From Meloidogyne chitwoodi (taxonomy: Eukaryota > Nematoda > Chromadorea > Rhabditida > Meloidogynidae): a stretch of 64,000 nucleotides of DNA. The notes under the pieces are model-generated. The model worked only from the letters and a program-made list of their open reading frames with translations, did not search any database and was not told the DNA's origin. Both the position numbers and the translations under genes were made by a program. The stretch spans positions 2,046,001-2,110,000 of the forward strand of contig JACZZP010000011.1 in the NCBI GenBank assembly GCA_015183035.1. The letters run 5' to 3'. Below, in pieces: positions 13,401 through 28,400 of the stretch; the stretch's first letter is position 1; each line of letters begins with the position of its first letter.

Positions 13401-16400
13401 ACCTTCATTACTAATTGAAACATTATCATATTCTGGAGAAGGTATAATTTCTTCACCATTTTTTAACCAAACAAAAAGAGGTGAAGGTTCGCCAACAGCA
13501 CAAATTTCTAAGCAAACTTCATCTTTTTTAGGTATAAGAGCATCACGCAAAGTTTTTGTTAAAATAGGAACATTAAAACCAGAAATTTTAATTATTTCGC
13601 TTTCGGCTGAAGCAGAGATTTCTTCTTTTCCTAATTCACCAGTAGAACGCAAAAGTACACGAATTCTATACGGTACTCCCTCTTTTAATTCATCCTCAAC
13701 AATTGCAGGGGATTGTTTAAATTGATCGAGAACTTCATTCCACAGGTATGTTCCTTCAGAGCGATACTGTAAAAAATTGTTATTTTAAAGATTGTAAATT
13801 CTAACAATTGTTTATAATTGTAAAACATTTTTACAATTTAAATAAACTTTTTTGGTAAATTGTAAAACATTTTACGAATTGAAATAAATTTTTTACTTGA
13901 AAATTGTAAACATACTTGAATAACAAAATGTTTTGCTCCAACAATACTTCCAAGCCATCCAGGCATATCCCAAGAGACGCGAACACGTGTTCCACCAAGT
14001 ATTGTAACTTTTGGGACAGACATTTGTTGTTGAGCCGAGGTGCTAATTAGAGAGCGTTCATCAATTTGTAATGGTTCAGATACAATATTCGAGTCAGAGT
14101 GTCTATTAATATTATTTAAAATTAATGTTAACATTTTTAATGTCAATAAAACTCACAATCCAGCATAATTTTGTGCTTCTACTTTAAAAATACATCCATT
14201 TTTACCAGCATCCAAAAACTCATCAACCCAAAAATTTTCAGTAAAAACTGTAGAATCATTCAATTGTTGCCAATCAGCACCTTGTTTACTCGCACAAAAA
14301 ACGTCATAACCAAATAGTGGACTCCCGCCAGTATCCCAGCATTCGTCCCATTCTAAGCGAACACTTTTCTCATAAGTATAAGAAACACGTGGAGCAGAAT
14401 GCATAACAGGGGCGGAGAAGGGCCTAAAAATATTAGAATAAATTCAAAAATAAAAAAATTTATTTAAAATAAACTTACGTTCCAGTAGTTATCTGTGCTA
14501 ATTTTGAAAACTCTCCAACACCAAATCGGTTTGTCGCTGCTACACGGAATACATAATCAGTGTCATAATCCAATTCTTCTATAAATATTTCGAGCGAGTA
14601 AGCAGAGAGTTGTCCAACTCGCTAAAATATTATTTTTAAATTTTAATATTATGACAAATTACTAAATTACCTGCCAAACCCTTCTATTTGCTCCCTTTTT
14701 CTCTATAACCCAACCAGTTATTCGTTCTCTCTCTTCAGTAACACCTGATGCTATAGGCGGATTCCATTTTAAGAAGCAATAATCATGTCCAACCTCAGTT
14801 ACCATCTATTAAAATTTAAAAAATTTAAACTTTAATTTTTGAAAATTCTTTCACCAGTCCAGAAGGTGCATCAGGCACATCTCTCACATAAACATCATAT
14901 TCTAAAGAATCCTCTCCATATTCATTAAATAAAACAAGTTTGTATATTCCTCTATCTCGTCGACTTAATTCTCTTCTTGTTACCAAAATACTTTCTTCAA
15001 GAATTGTAACAGATGTACGTAATTCTGGCGTTAACAATTCATTATTTAAATACAAATCAACTTCAGGTTCTGGTAAAGATTTTAATTTGACTTTAAGTGC
15101 TAAGTTTTCATTTGCATCAATTACAATACGTTGTAATCCAATATCGGTAAATTCCATTGAAGGTTTTCCATGTACTTAAAGAACAAAAATAAATTTATAA
15201 AATAAAATAAAGTACCTTCCAAAATTGTAGAAGACTCAACTTTATCGGCGTTAATTGAATATCTACCACCAAGTTTGTAATCAATTTCTCTAACTAATAA
15301 AGTACCTAAAAATATAAACTTGCTAATTACAAATGTAATTGTTTTAATAAACATTTAAAAATTATTAAGTTTTTTAAATGTTTTACAACTTGTTGTAAAC
15401 TTATTTAAAGTTTTTGCAAACAGTTACAATTAATAATTTGTATAGAAAATTACTGTAAAATTATTTTAAAAATAGATGTGTTGTAAAAGTTTTACAAATA
15501 TAATAAACTTTTTCAAGTTTGTAAAAACAAAAACTTACAAATGCATCCCTCATTAATAATTTGGTAGGTATTATCAGTATTTAAAAGTTGTCCATTATGA
15601 TACCAACTAATTTTATTAGCACAATCATGTGTTAAAATAGCAGAAATTGTAGCTGTTGTATCACCAACATTTGCAATAACTTTTCTTGGTAATTTTTCTG
15701 CAAATTCCACTGGAACCTCTTCTACCGTAAGTTTGCTTTGATGAGTCTGTCCCTCCAAAGTAATTTGAACTTTTAATCCACTATCTTTTGGTACAACATT
15801 TTCAATTGTTAATTGGCGAATATATGCATAATTTTGTATAGAAAATCGTCCATCATTAAATTCATTTAAAGATTTTCCATTAATTTGCCATTGGACGTTA
15901 TCTTCTTCATTGAATAATTCACACTCAAAAACAACAGTATCATCCCTAGAAGCAATCATTTCAGGATCAGGCAAAGAGACGAAACCTTTAAATTATTAAT
16001 ATATTTTACAATTGTTTCTAAAGTTTTACATTTTACTAAAATTTTTTACAAAAACATTTTACAAAACATTGTAAACACATTTGTAATGTTTTATAAATAT
16101 GTACTAAAAAATTATTTAAACCTTTCCGCATTGTTCTATGTCTTGTTGCTCTAGGGAGTTCCTCAAATCCTTGCACTTCATCAGGTTGCAATCGTTGCAT
16201 ACGGCGCTTATTCAAAAACTCTTCAACTTCATCAAATTCAACTTTGGATTCAATAGGCTCATATTTTCGCATTTCCTTTGTTTTCTTTGGTATGACATCA
16301 CTCTCTTCTTCAACCCATTCCCATTCTTCCTCTTCTCCTGGTGCTTTTCTTGTTTCAACTTTTAAAGCACCTGCCATGACAAATTGCCCATCATCACCAG

Positions 16401-19400
16401 CAAGTGATTCACGAACTTTTTGATCTTCTGGCATTTCATCCTTATCAAATTTTTGTTTTTTCATAGTTTTACGTTTCATTGCCATTTTATCAACATCATC
16501 TGCTTCAAATTGCATTTTTTGTTTAATTTCTTCTGCTTCATCTTTAGCTAATTTTTCCAATTTTTCTGAAGCAATTTTTTTATTTTCTTCTTCAATTTGT
16601 TTCAAACGCCTTTCCTGTTCTTCCTTTTTAGCAGCTTCATCAGCTAATGTTTTTGCTTTAGCTGTTTCCATTTTTTTAATTGCCTCTTCTTGTTCTTTTC
16701 TAGCATTTTCTTCTTCTTCTTTTCTCTTTTTTAATCTAAATTCCCTTTCTTTTTGGAATTTTTCCAATTCATTTTCTTCATCTTTTGACAGCCTTTTCTC
16801 TTCTTTTTTATCTGTTTCAATTTTCTCAATTTCTCTTTGTGGAGTTTTCTTTTTTTCTGCTTCTTTTTTCTTTTTTTCAGCTTCCTCAGTATCTTTTTTA
16901 CGTATTTCTTCCATTTCCTTTTTCTTCAATTCTTCTTCCTTAGTTAATTGTTTTTCTTCTTTTTTCTTGTCTGAAAGACCCAATTTTAGTTTTTTTGCTT
17001 CCTCTCTTTCCAATTTCATTTTTTCTAAAGCTTTACGCCTTTCTTCTCTATCATTTGCTACAGAAGGTTCTTTTGCTTCATTATTTTGTTTATCCCTCTC
17101 ATCATCTTTCTCCTCAATTTTTATTTTTTCTACTAAAGTCTCCACACCTTTTTGTTTATCTTTTGTTTCTTTAGCTTTTTTAATTTCTTCATCTGCTTCT
17201 TTTTTTGCTTCCAAAACTTTTCTTTGCCGTTCTTCATTTTCTAATTTTTCTTTAATTTTTATTTGTTCTTTTTTCTTCAAATCTTCTTCTTCTTTTATTT
17301 TTTTAGCTTCTTCTCTACGTTTTTTCATTTCTTCCATTTTATTTTTTGCCTCATCTTCTGCAGCTTTTGAATTTTGTTCTGCTTCATTTCTTTTTCTTAA
17401 AGCTTCATCTCTCTCTTTTCGGTTTTTATTTTCCTCTTCTTTTTTATTATCTACAGTATCCTTTTCTTCAATTCTCTTTGTTTCTAAAGCATTCTTTTTC
17501 TCTTCCGCATCTTTTTTCTTTTTTGCTAACAACTCTTCTCTCCTATTTTTTGCTTCATTTTCTTTTCTCTGTTTCTCTTCATCCTCTTTAAGTTTCTTTT
17601 CTTCAGCTAATTTTTTAGCTTTTTCCTGTTCTTCTTCCATTTTCTTCTTCAATAGAGAAGTTGGTTCTTTCTTTTTAGTTTCGATTTCCTCTTTTGTTAC
17701 TTTTGATGGTTTTTCTGTAATTGTTTCAGGTTTTTCTTCTTCTTTCTCTTTAATTTTTGTTTTGTCATCTTTAACACTCTTTGGCCTTTCTTCCTCTTCC
17801 AATACAAATTTTTTAACACTTGTATCAACCTCCTTTTGTTCTTCCAAAGCTTTTTTCCTTGCGGCTTCGGACTCTTCTTTAGCTCTCTGTTCTGCTAATT
17901 TTTTCTCTTCTAAAGATTTTTTTCTTTTTTCTTCATCTTCTATCTTCCTTTTCTTTTCATCTTCTTCCTTTTTCAAAGCTGAATCTTTCCTTTTCTTTGC
18001 TAATTCGTCCATTTTAGCTTTTGCTTCATCAGCCTCTGACTTTGATTTTTCTTCTGCTTCTCGTCTTTTCCTTAATATTTCTTCTCTGTCTTTTTTCCTC
18101 TTATCATCTTCATCTTTTTTAGCATTTTCTTGTTTCCTTAAAGGCTCTTCTTTCACATCTTTCAATTTTTTCTCTTCCTCCTCTTTCTTCTTTTTTGCTA
18201 ACAACTCTTCTCTCCTATTTTTTGCTTCATTTTCTTTACTCTTTTTCTCTTCCTCCTCTTTAAGTTTCTTTTCTTCAGCTAATTTTTTAGCTTTTTCTTG
18301 TTCCTCTTCCATCTTTCTCTTCATTAATGAAGTTGGTTCTTTCTTCTTTTCTCCAATTTCCGTCTCTGCAACATCTACTTTTGCTAATTTTGTAGGAAGT
18401 TCTTCAGGCTTTTCTTCTTCTTTCTCTTTAATTTTTGTTTTGTCATCTTTTACATATTTCGGCCTTTCTTCCTCTTCTAATACATATTTTTTTACACTTG
18501 TATCAATTTCCTTTTGTTCTTCCAAAGCTTTTTTCCTTGCTGCTTCAGCCTCTTCTTTAGCTCTCTGTTCTGCTAATTTTTTCTCTTCTAAAGATTTTTT
18601 TCGTTTTTCTTCTTGTTCCGCCTTAAGTTTCTTCTCATCTTCCTCCTTTTTTAATGCTGATTCTTTTCTCTTCTTTGCTAATTCATCCATTTTAGCTTTT
18701 GCTTCATCAGCCTCAGACTTTGATTTTTCCTCTGCTTCACGTCTTTTTCGTAATGTTTCTTCTCTATCTTTTTTCTTCTTTTCATCTTCTTCTTTTTTAG
18801 CACCATCTGATTTCTTTAAAGTCCCATCCTTCACATCTTTCAATTTGTTCTCCTCCTCTTCTTTCTTCGTTTTTTCTATTAACTCTTCTCTCCTCTGCCT
18901 TGCCTCGTCCTCTCTCTTTTTCTTTTCCTTCTCCTCCTTTTGTTTCTTTTCTTCAGTTAATTTCTTAGCTTTTTCCTGTTCTTCTTCCATTTTCTTCTTA
19001 TGTAGAGAAGTTGGTTCTTTCTTCTTTTCTTCAACTTCTTTCTCCATATCATCAACTTTTGCTAATTTTGTAGGTATTGCTTCAATTTGTTCTTCTTTTT
19101 CTTTATTTTTTGTTTGGTCATCTTTAACACTCTTTGGCATCTCTTCCTCATCTAATACAAATTTTTTAACTGTTGTATCAATTTGGTTTTGTTCTTCCAA
19201 AGCTTTCCTTCTAGCTGATTCAGCTTCTTCATTTGCTCTCTGTTCTGCTAATTTTTTCTCTTCTAAAGATTTTTTTCGTTTTTCTTCTTGTTCCGCCTTA
19301 AGTTTCTTCTCATCTTCCTCCTTTTTCAAAGCTGACTCTTTTCTCTTTCTAGCTAATTCGTCCATTTTAGCTTTTGCTTCATCAGCCTCAGACTTTGATT

Positions 19401-22400
19401 TTTCTTCTGATTCTCGTCTCTTCTTTAAAATTTCTTCACTGTCTTTTTTCCTCTTTTCATCTTCATCTTTCTTGGAATCATCCTGTTTCCTCAAAGGCTC
19501 TTCTTTCTTATCCTTTAATTTTTTCTCTTCTTCATCTTTCTTCCGTTTTGCTAACAACTCTTCTCTTCTCTTTTTTGCTTCATTTTCCTTTTTCTGTTTC
19601 TTTTCTTCCTCTTTAAGTTTCTTTTGTTCAGCTAATTTTCTGGCCTTTTCTTGCTCTTCTTCCATTTTTCTTTTCATTAATGAAGTTGGTTCTTTCTTCT
19701 TAGCGTCATCCAACTTTGACGTTTCTACCTCTAACGCCTCTTTAGGTATTAGCTCAGGTTTTTCTTCTTCTTTCTTTTTGATTTTTGTCTGGTCATCTTT
19801 TACAGATTTTGGTCTTTCTTCCTCTTCCAATACATATTTTTTCACACTTGTATCAATTTCTTTTTGTTCTTCCAAAGCTTTCCTCCTTGCTGCGTCAGCC
19901 TCTTCTTTTGCCTTATCTTCAGCTAATTTTTTCTCTTCAATTGATTTTTTACGTTTTTCCTCATCTTCTATCTTCCTTTTCTTTTCATCTTCTTCCTTTT
20001 TCAAAGCGGACTCTTTTCTCTTTCTTACCAATTCATCCATTTTAGATTTTGCTTCATCAGCCTCAGACTTTGATTTTTCCTCTGCTTCACGTCTTTTTCG
20101 TAATGTTTCTTCTCTATCTTTTTTCTTCTTTTCATCTTTCTTGGAATCATCCAGTTTCCTTAAAGGCTCTTCTTTCTTATCCTTGAATTTTTTCTCTTCT
20201 TCCTCTTTCTTCTTTTTAGCTAACAACTCTTCTCTCCTCTTTTTTGTTTCATCCTCTTTTCTGTTTTTCTCTTCCTCCTCTTTAAGTTTCTTTTGTTCAG
20301 CTAATTTTCTGGCTTTTTCTTGTTCTTCTTCCATTTTTCTCTTCATTGATGAGATTGGCTCTTTCTTTTTAGTTTCAATTTCCTCTTTTGAATCATCTAC
20401 TTTTGCTAATTTTGTAGGCATTGCTTCAGATTTTTCTTCTTCTTTATCTGTAATTTTTAGTTGGTCATCTTTAACTCTCTTTGGCCTCTCTTCCTCATCT
20501 AATAACAATTTTTTAACTGTTGTATCAACCTCCTTTTGCTTTTCCATAGCTTTTTTCCTTGCGGCTTCAGCCTCATCTTTAGCTCTCTGTTCTGCTAATT
20601 TTTTCTCTTCTAAAGATTTTTTTCGTTTTTCTTCTTCTTCTGCCTTCCTTTTCTTTTCATCTTCTTCCTTTTTTAATGCTGACTCTTTCCTTTTCTTTGC
20701 TAATTCGTCCATTTTAGCTTTTGCTTCATTAGCTTCCAACTTTGATTTTTCTTCCGCTTCTCGTCTTTTCCTTAATGTTTCATCTCTGTCTTTTTTCCTC
20801 TTATCATCTTCAACTTTTTTAACATCATCTATTTTGGGTTCTTCTTTCACATCTTTAAATTTGTTCTCTTCATCATCTTTCTTCTTTGTTGCTAACAACT
20901 CTTCTCTTCTCTTTTTTGCTTCATTTTCTTTTTTATCTTTTTCTTCCTCTTCCTTTTGTTTCTTCTTTTCAGCTAATTTTCTGGCTCTTTCTTGTTCTTC
21001 TTCCATTTTTCTCTTCATTGATGAAGTTGGTTCATTCTTCTTTTCTCTAATTTCCTTCTCTGCATCATCTACTTTTGCTAATTTTGTAGGCATTGTTTCA
21101 GGTTTTTCTTCTTCGGCTTCATTCTTTTTCTTAGAATCATCTATCTTTTTCTCCTCCTCTATGGGTTTCTTTTCATTATCAAATTTCTTAGCTTCATCTT
21201 TTTTCTCTTCAATTTTATTTAATTCTTTATTTAATTCATATTTTGGAGATTTTTCTCCAAAAGTTGTTAGTTCTGCTTCACTTTTTTCCTCAATATTTTT
21301 TCCAACTTTTTCTGAATCTTTTTCAATTAATCTTTCTAACGGCTCCTCTTCTTTCCTCTCCCTTTCGGGAACATCAATTTCTATTTCAGTTCCCAAAAAT
21401 ACCTCAACTTTCTTCAAATCCTTAAGTAACTCAGGCAAAGATTTTCCCTCTGGATGTATTTCATCTAACATTTCAAAAGATGATTTTTGTGCCTTTTTTA
21501 GACGAGAAGTCTTTGCTTCCGTTTCATCCAAATCATCTGGGACTTCTTTTTCCTTTTCTTCTATTTCTTGGGAGAATTTAACTTTTTGCTTTTCTTCTGG
21601 TTTTTCAGAAATTAATTGTTTAATTTCTTTATCATTTTTATCTTCTAATATTAATTTATCTTCAACCTTCTCTTTTGTATCAACTACTTGTGGTAGTATT
21701 TCTGTAATTGTTTCAGGTTTTTCTTCTTCTTTCTCTTTAATTTTTGTTTTGTCATCTTTAACACTCTTTGGTCTTTCTTCCTCTTCCAATACATATTTCT
21801 TAACTGTTGTATCAATTTCTTTTTGTTCTTCTAAAGCCTTTTTTCTTGCTGCTTCAGCCTCTTCTTTTGCATTATCTTCTGCTAATTTTTTCTCCTCAAT
21901 TGATTTTTTTCGGTTTTCTTCTTGTTCAGCCTTAAGTTTCTTTTCATCTTCTTCCTTTTTTAATGATGACTCTTTCCTTTTCTTTGCCAATTCATCCATT
22001 TTAGCTTTTGCTTCATTAGTTTCCAACTTTGATTTTTCTTCTGCTTCACGTCTTTTTCGTAATGTTTCTTCTCTGTCTTTTTTCCTCTTTTCATCTTCAT
22101 CTTTCTTGGAATCATCCTGTTTCCTTAAAGGCTCTTCTTTCTTATCCTTTAATTTTTTCTCTTCCTCCTCTCTCTTCTTTTTTGCTAACAACTCTTCTTT
22201 TCTCTTTTTTGCTTCATTTTCTTTCTTCTGTTTCTCTTCGTTCTCTTTAAGTTTCTTTTCTTCAGCTAATTTCTTAGCTTTTTCCTGTTCTTCTTCCATT
22301 TTCTTCTTCTGTAGAGAAGTTGGCTCTTTCTTCTTTTCTTCAATTACTGTCTCAGCACTAACTACTTCTGCTTGTTTTGTAGGCCTTTCCTCCTTTAAAA

Positions 22401-25400
22401 TGATAAAATATTTAAAAAAATTTTTTAATTTTAATAGTTTAAAAAAACCTCTACTTCTTTTACAGTCGGTGAAACTTTTACAGAAGGATCGCCATATAAA
22501 GAATTTATTTCCTGAAGAAGAAAAATTAAAAAATTATTTTATATTTAAACCTTTGGTATAAACAAAGCACTCGGTATTTTCTTTTTCTTTTTTTCCTCAT
22601 CTTTCTTTTCTGGAACTTTCGGAGAAGGCTCTTTTTCTTCTTGTTGGATTTTAGGTTGTTCTGCTATAAAAAATATTTGTTGTATTTTGTTTTATTTGTA
22701 AAAAAATAATTTTATTAAATAAAAATTTTATTTTGGCATTTTAATGTTAGTTACAAAAATTATAATAATTAAAAAACATAAAATAAATAGTAAAATCATA
22801 AAAACTTCAAAACATTACTTAAAAAAACTTAAAAGCATACAAAAACATCTATAAATATAAAAACACAAAAACAAATAATAAAAGTAAAAACACTTTAATA
22901 AACCTAAAAAACATAAAAAACACAAAACAACACCTTTAACAACAATTTGTTTGTTTAAAGACAAAACATTTAAAACAACATGCTTGCTAATTATTTCACC
23001 AAAAACATTGATTGCTTGAAGAACAATAATATCTCCACTTTCTATTTGATTAATTAAGCGTTTTAGTAAAAGTGATACTCCAATTTTGTTTTGTTCGATT
23101 CTATTGAGTTTGAACTGTAAAAAATAATTAGTAAACACTCCCTCTTAAATAAAATACCTTTCTCCACGGCACAATAATATTTGAATTTCCACTTTTTTCA
23201 ATCCACATTTCTATATGAGGTAAAGGATCTCCTTCAATTACAAAATTTAATTGTTCATTCCCATTTAAATTTAATTCCAAAAGTTCAGACGGGGTTTTCA
23301 CAATTTTTGGGCATTTTTGAACAATTGGGCTTTCTGCTTCAACATTAACTATTTTAATTTCTTTTATTAATTTATTAATATTTAATGCTTCAGTTTGTGA
23401 AGTTGATTCTTCTTCTTTTAATTTTAATGTAATCTTTGCCTTGTCAAAGCCTTGTTCATTGTTAGCAATAAAAATATAATCTCCAATTTGTTCAACGTCA
23501 AATTTGGGGAATATTAGCATTATTCCCCAACAATCACCATTACAATCTACAAGAAATCGACATTTGTTTGGGTCATCTTCTAAATGCATGTCATTATGGT
23601 AAATTGACATCTGAAAATTTAAATAATTTTTTAAAATTCAAAAACACCAAACCTTAGGCTCTACAGCTGATTCAAGTTCCAAATGAACAAATAAACGTTT
23701 ATCTAATTCTCCTATGATAATTCTCTCTTTTGTTAAAAACTTGGGAGGAGAAATTACGGTAGAATAATATTCAACATTTTCTTCTCCTTCTCCAAAACTT
23801 GAATACAAACTTGGCGATGAAATACAAAATTCTTTTTTTGTATTTTCAAGATTAAACTTAACAGACTTTTTATTTGTTAAAGGACATTTTTCTTCAACTG
23901 CATCAATTCTTTTTTTCATAATTTTTTCATCAAATTCAAAAATTGTAACATTTGGGGGTGGAAGCACTTTTAAAGGTTTAGCACTGTCATATTCAAAGTT
24001 TCTTGATAGCAAAAATACTTCAATTTCTTCTTCTTCTGTTAAATTGTTTTTTAATGTTTCTGATAAATTTGCTAGTGAAGCTTGGCTAAGATTAGATGAT
24101 TCAGAAGAATTTTGTGGGGAATTCTTATTTTTTGCTTCATATTTGGTTTTCTCGTTTTTTCCAGGCTTACAAAATTCTTTTGTTTCCAATTTTTTAATTT
24201 CTATTGATTTATCTAACTCTACTTCACTTACGTTAAATTTTGTTTCAATTTTAATCTTCTGAAGAGTTGCTTCAAATAATTTTGAATTTGTTTCAGTTTC
24301 GTCTTTTTTCTGTAAGATAGTTTCAATTTCCTTATGTTCAAGTTTTGCTTCATATTTTGACATTTCTTCATTTTTCTGTATAAGTTGAACTGCTTCATTA
24401 TGATGCTTTTGAATATTTGCTTCATATTTAGATAAAAATTGATTAGTCTCCGCTTCTTCGAGTTCAAGCAACTCCGCTTCGTATTCATCTACTTTTTGTA
24501 GCAAAGTTTCTATATCATGATGTTTTTTAAGTATTGTTTCATATTCAGATTTATGTAGCAAAGTTTGTGTATCTGCTTCAAATTCAGGTTCATCGAAATT
24601 TTGCAATACTGATAGATCATCTTTTGCTTCATTTTTAGAATCTGCTTCAGATTTAATTTTTATTGGCAATTTTGCTACAATTTTAGAATTTGCTTCAGAT
24701 TTAATTTTTATTGGTATTTTTACTTCAATTTTGGCTACTAATTTAGTTTTTTTGTTAATTGATAAAGATTTCAGAGCTGATTTAGTATTAATTGATTCTG
24801 ATTTAGTTTCTTTAATGTTAAATACTGAGTTTTTTATTTTAGTTTCAGCTCTTGTTATATTTAATTTATTTGCTTTTTCTGAATTAGTATCTTCTGGTTT
24901 TATTCTTTTATGTTTAAAATTGGCTCTCGTTTCAATCGCTTTTGGTATTCTTGTTTCAGATTTAGATATATTTGCTTCCAATTTTAGTTCATCATTTTTA
25001 GTAATAGAATCAGATTTAGTTGCTTTTGACATTTTTGCTTCAGAATGTTTCTCGCGTAATTTTGCTACAGATTTAACATTTGCTTCAGATTTAATTTTTG
25101 CTACAGATTCAATTTTTTCTTGAGATTTAACATTTGCTTCAGATTTAATTCTTGCTTCGCATCTAATATTTGCTTCACATTTTTTTCCCTGTAATTTTGC
25201 TTCAATTCTTGAAGTTTCTTCAGATTTAGTTGCTTCAATTTTAGAAAAATACTTTTTCTCCAAATTTTGTTCAGTAACTTGCTTCTTTAATGATGGCTGA
25301 TTTGTATCTATATTATTTTTTACATCTTCTTCATTTTTACCTTCACAAAATGATTGAAAAACATTTTCATAAGCAAAATTTGTTGATTTAATATTTTGTA

Positions 25401-28400
25401 AATAATTTTTAATTATATCCAAATCACTCGTATTTTTTGTATTTTCTTCTTTCACATTTACTATTTTTGTTTCCACACACTCAACTGATTGTTCCTTTCC
25501 AATAAATAAATTTTCTGTAAAAATTTCATTTTGAATTATTTTGGAAGGTTCTGAACGTCGTTTAGATTTCATTAAACCTAAAAATATTATTTTAATAAAT
25601 TTATTTGAATAAATTAATTTAAAAATAACCAATCTGCAACTTCTTTTTTTAAACAATTAACCTATAAAATGAACCGCCATTTAATTAATTATTGTTAGTA
25701 AAAACAGCAATAATTGTAAATATTAGATAACAAAAATAAGGTTAGAAAAAATAAAATTAATTAAATTAAATATATTTTTGCTAAAATTAACTTTTTAAAT
25801 TTATGATATTTTTCAAAAATTAATTTGAACATTTTATAAATTAACTTACCCCCTTTAGCAATTTCAACATCAAAAACATCAAGTGAAGCATCTAAAAATA
25901 TTTTTTTATTATATAAAAAAACAAAAATAAAATAATAAATATATTTTTGGGAAGGTATTGACTTGCTTCTTTTATTTTTTGTTTGCTCAAGTTTTCAAGT
26001 CTAAGCTTTTTTAACAAAAGAGATTTTTCTTAAGTTGATAAATTTAAGATTGTACTTGTTATACATATGTTTGTGTTTACACAAAATAATTGTAAAAGCT
26101 AATTGATTTATTGGATATTAACTTTTAAATTGAGGGTAATTGCTAATATATTTGTATAAAAAAAGAAAATGCTTAATAAATTGGATATTTTAGTAAATAA
26201 GCTTTTAAAAAGGGATTTAAATATAAAATATTTTAAAAATTTTGGCATTCTGTTTTCTATATATTCTAGAATTTTTTAAGTTTTTCAAGTTTAAGTTTAC
26301 CAATAAAAAAATTAAATATTTAATTATTCCTACATTTTCCTTCTTCTGCAAAAACTTTTTCAATAGGCTCTTTTGACAAACTAATGCTTTCAGAAATGTC
26401 CTAAAATAATTATAAATAAATATTGAAATCTTTAGCAAGTTAAAATTAAATTTAATAAAATATTAAAAATTAATAAAAATTAAATAATTTTAAGAACCTT
26501 AAAATTAGGTGAAACGGGCAAAACAGTTTCAATTCTATCTTCTTGCTTCAAATCTTCCAAAATTACATCAACATCCATAAAGTCTTCTTCTGCTGGATGT
26601 ATTGATGTTTCACTTTCTGCATACTCAATTTGCTCCAATTCAATTATTCCATCAGTGCTAGAAGCTTCCTCACCTGCTTCAATGTCTACGTCAACATTAA
26701 GGTATTGTGTACCTATTAAATTATTTTTTAAATAAATTAAAAGAAAACTCGCTCAGAATTTGAATTTTTAACAAAAAATTAGGATACTCCCACCTATGGT
26801 TTTTAATAAATTAACAAATTTTTATTGAAGCAAATCGATAATTTAAAAAGTAAAATCTTTTAAAAATACCTTTTGGACTTTTATTTCTACTAATATTGTT
26901 GACGTCAAGTTGTGATGGAATTTGAATATTTAATTCATCAATAGCCTTAATCTTCTCCTCTATTTTCTCAGAAATGTCTTCATTTTTAACCTTCTTTTTC
27001 TTTATTTTTCTTTGTCTCTTTTCTTGAGGTTCTTCAAGTTCTTCAGAAATTAATTTAGGCTTTAGAACAGATTCGGCCAGATCAATTGAAGCAGAATTAA
27101 AATCAGAATAATAAAATGCTAATTCACTATATTCTTCTTGGGGATAATTTATTAAATGTTCTTCCTTTTCAATTTCATTTATTTTCATATCAGAATTGAA
27201 GCAAACACCAATACCTATTCTTTCTGTCTTTAATTTCTTCTGACGAATAATTCTGTTAATTTCAGCAAAAGAATCTTGGTCATAATCTTCTTTGCAGAGA
27301 AGACATCCAAGAGGGAATTCAGAAAGTAGATGAAGAGGAGTAAGCGATAAATCAAGATCTATAGATGATGATCTGCTAAATAACTTTTTTCTAGCATCCT
27401 CTAATTTTTTTTTCTCATGTTTCTTTTTAGAGGCCATTTCATCATCTTTCTTTTTAGCGGGTATTTCTTCAATTTTCTTTTTAGCGGCCAATTCATCATC
27501 CTTTTTAGCGGCCAATTCATCATCCTTCTTTTTAGCGGCCAATTCATCAATTTTCTTTTTAGCGGCCAATTCATCATCCTTCTTTTTAGCGGCCAATTCA
27601 TCATCCTTCTTTTTAGCGGCCAATTCATCAATTTTCTTTTTAGCGGCCAATTCATCATCTTTCTTTTTAGCGGCCAATTCATCAATTTTCTTTTTAGCGG
27701 CCAATTCATCATCTTTCTTTTTAGCGGCCAATTCATCAATTTTCTTTTTAGCGGCCAATTCATCATCCTTCTTTTTAGCGGCCAATTCATCATCCTTCTT
27801 TTTAGCGGCCAATTCATCATCCTTCTTTTTAGCGGCCAATTCATCATCCTTCTTTTTAGCGGCCAATTCATCATCCTTCTTTTTAGCGGCCAATTCATCA
27901 TCCTTCTTTTTAGCGGCCAATTCATCATCCTTCTTTTTAGCGGCCAATTCATCATCCTTCTTTTTAGCGGCCAATTCATCAATTTTCTTTTTAGCTGCCA
28001 ATTCATCAATTTTCTTTTTAGCGGCCAATTCATCATCTTTCTTTTTAGCGGCCAATTCATCATCCTTCTTTTTAGCGGCCAATTCATCAATTTTCTTTTT
28101 AGCGGCCAATTCATCATCCTTCTTTTTAGCGGCCAATTCATCATCCTTCTTTTTAGCGGCCAATTCATCAATTTTCTTTTTAGCGGCCAATTCATCATCT
28201 TTCTTTTTAGCGGCCAATTCATCAATTTTCTTTTTAGCGGCCAATTCATCATCTTTCTTTTTAGCGGCCAATTCATCAATTTTCTTTTTAGCGGCCAATT
28301 CATCATCCTTCTTTTTAGCGGCCAATTCATCATCCTTCTTTTTAGCGGCCAATTCATCATCCTTCTTTTTAGCGGCCAATTCATCATCCTTCTTTTTAGC

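Noticed and set aside
16967..22561. 1,864-codon open frame antisense to the coiled-coil exon
   Set aside because: Ser/Phe-rich mirror of Lys/Glu codons (TTT, TTC, TCT, TCC); no domain, no splice logic, and the minus frame is phase-linked to flanking Ig exons.
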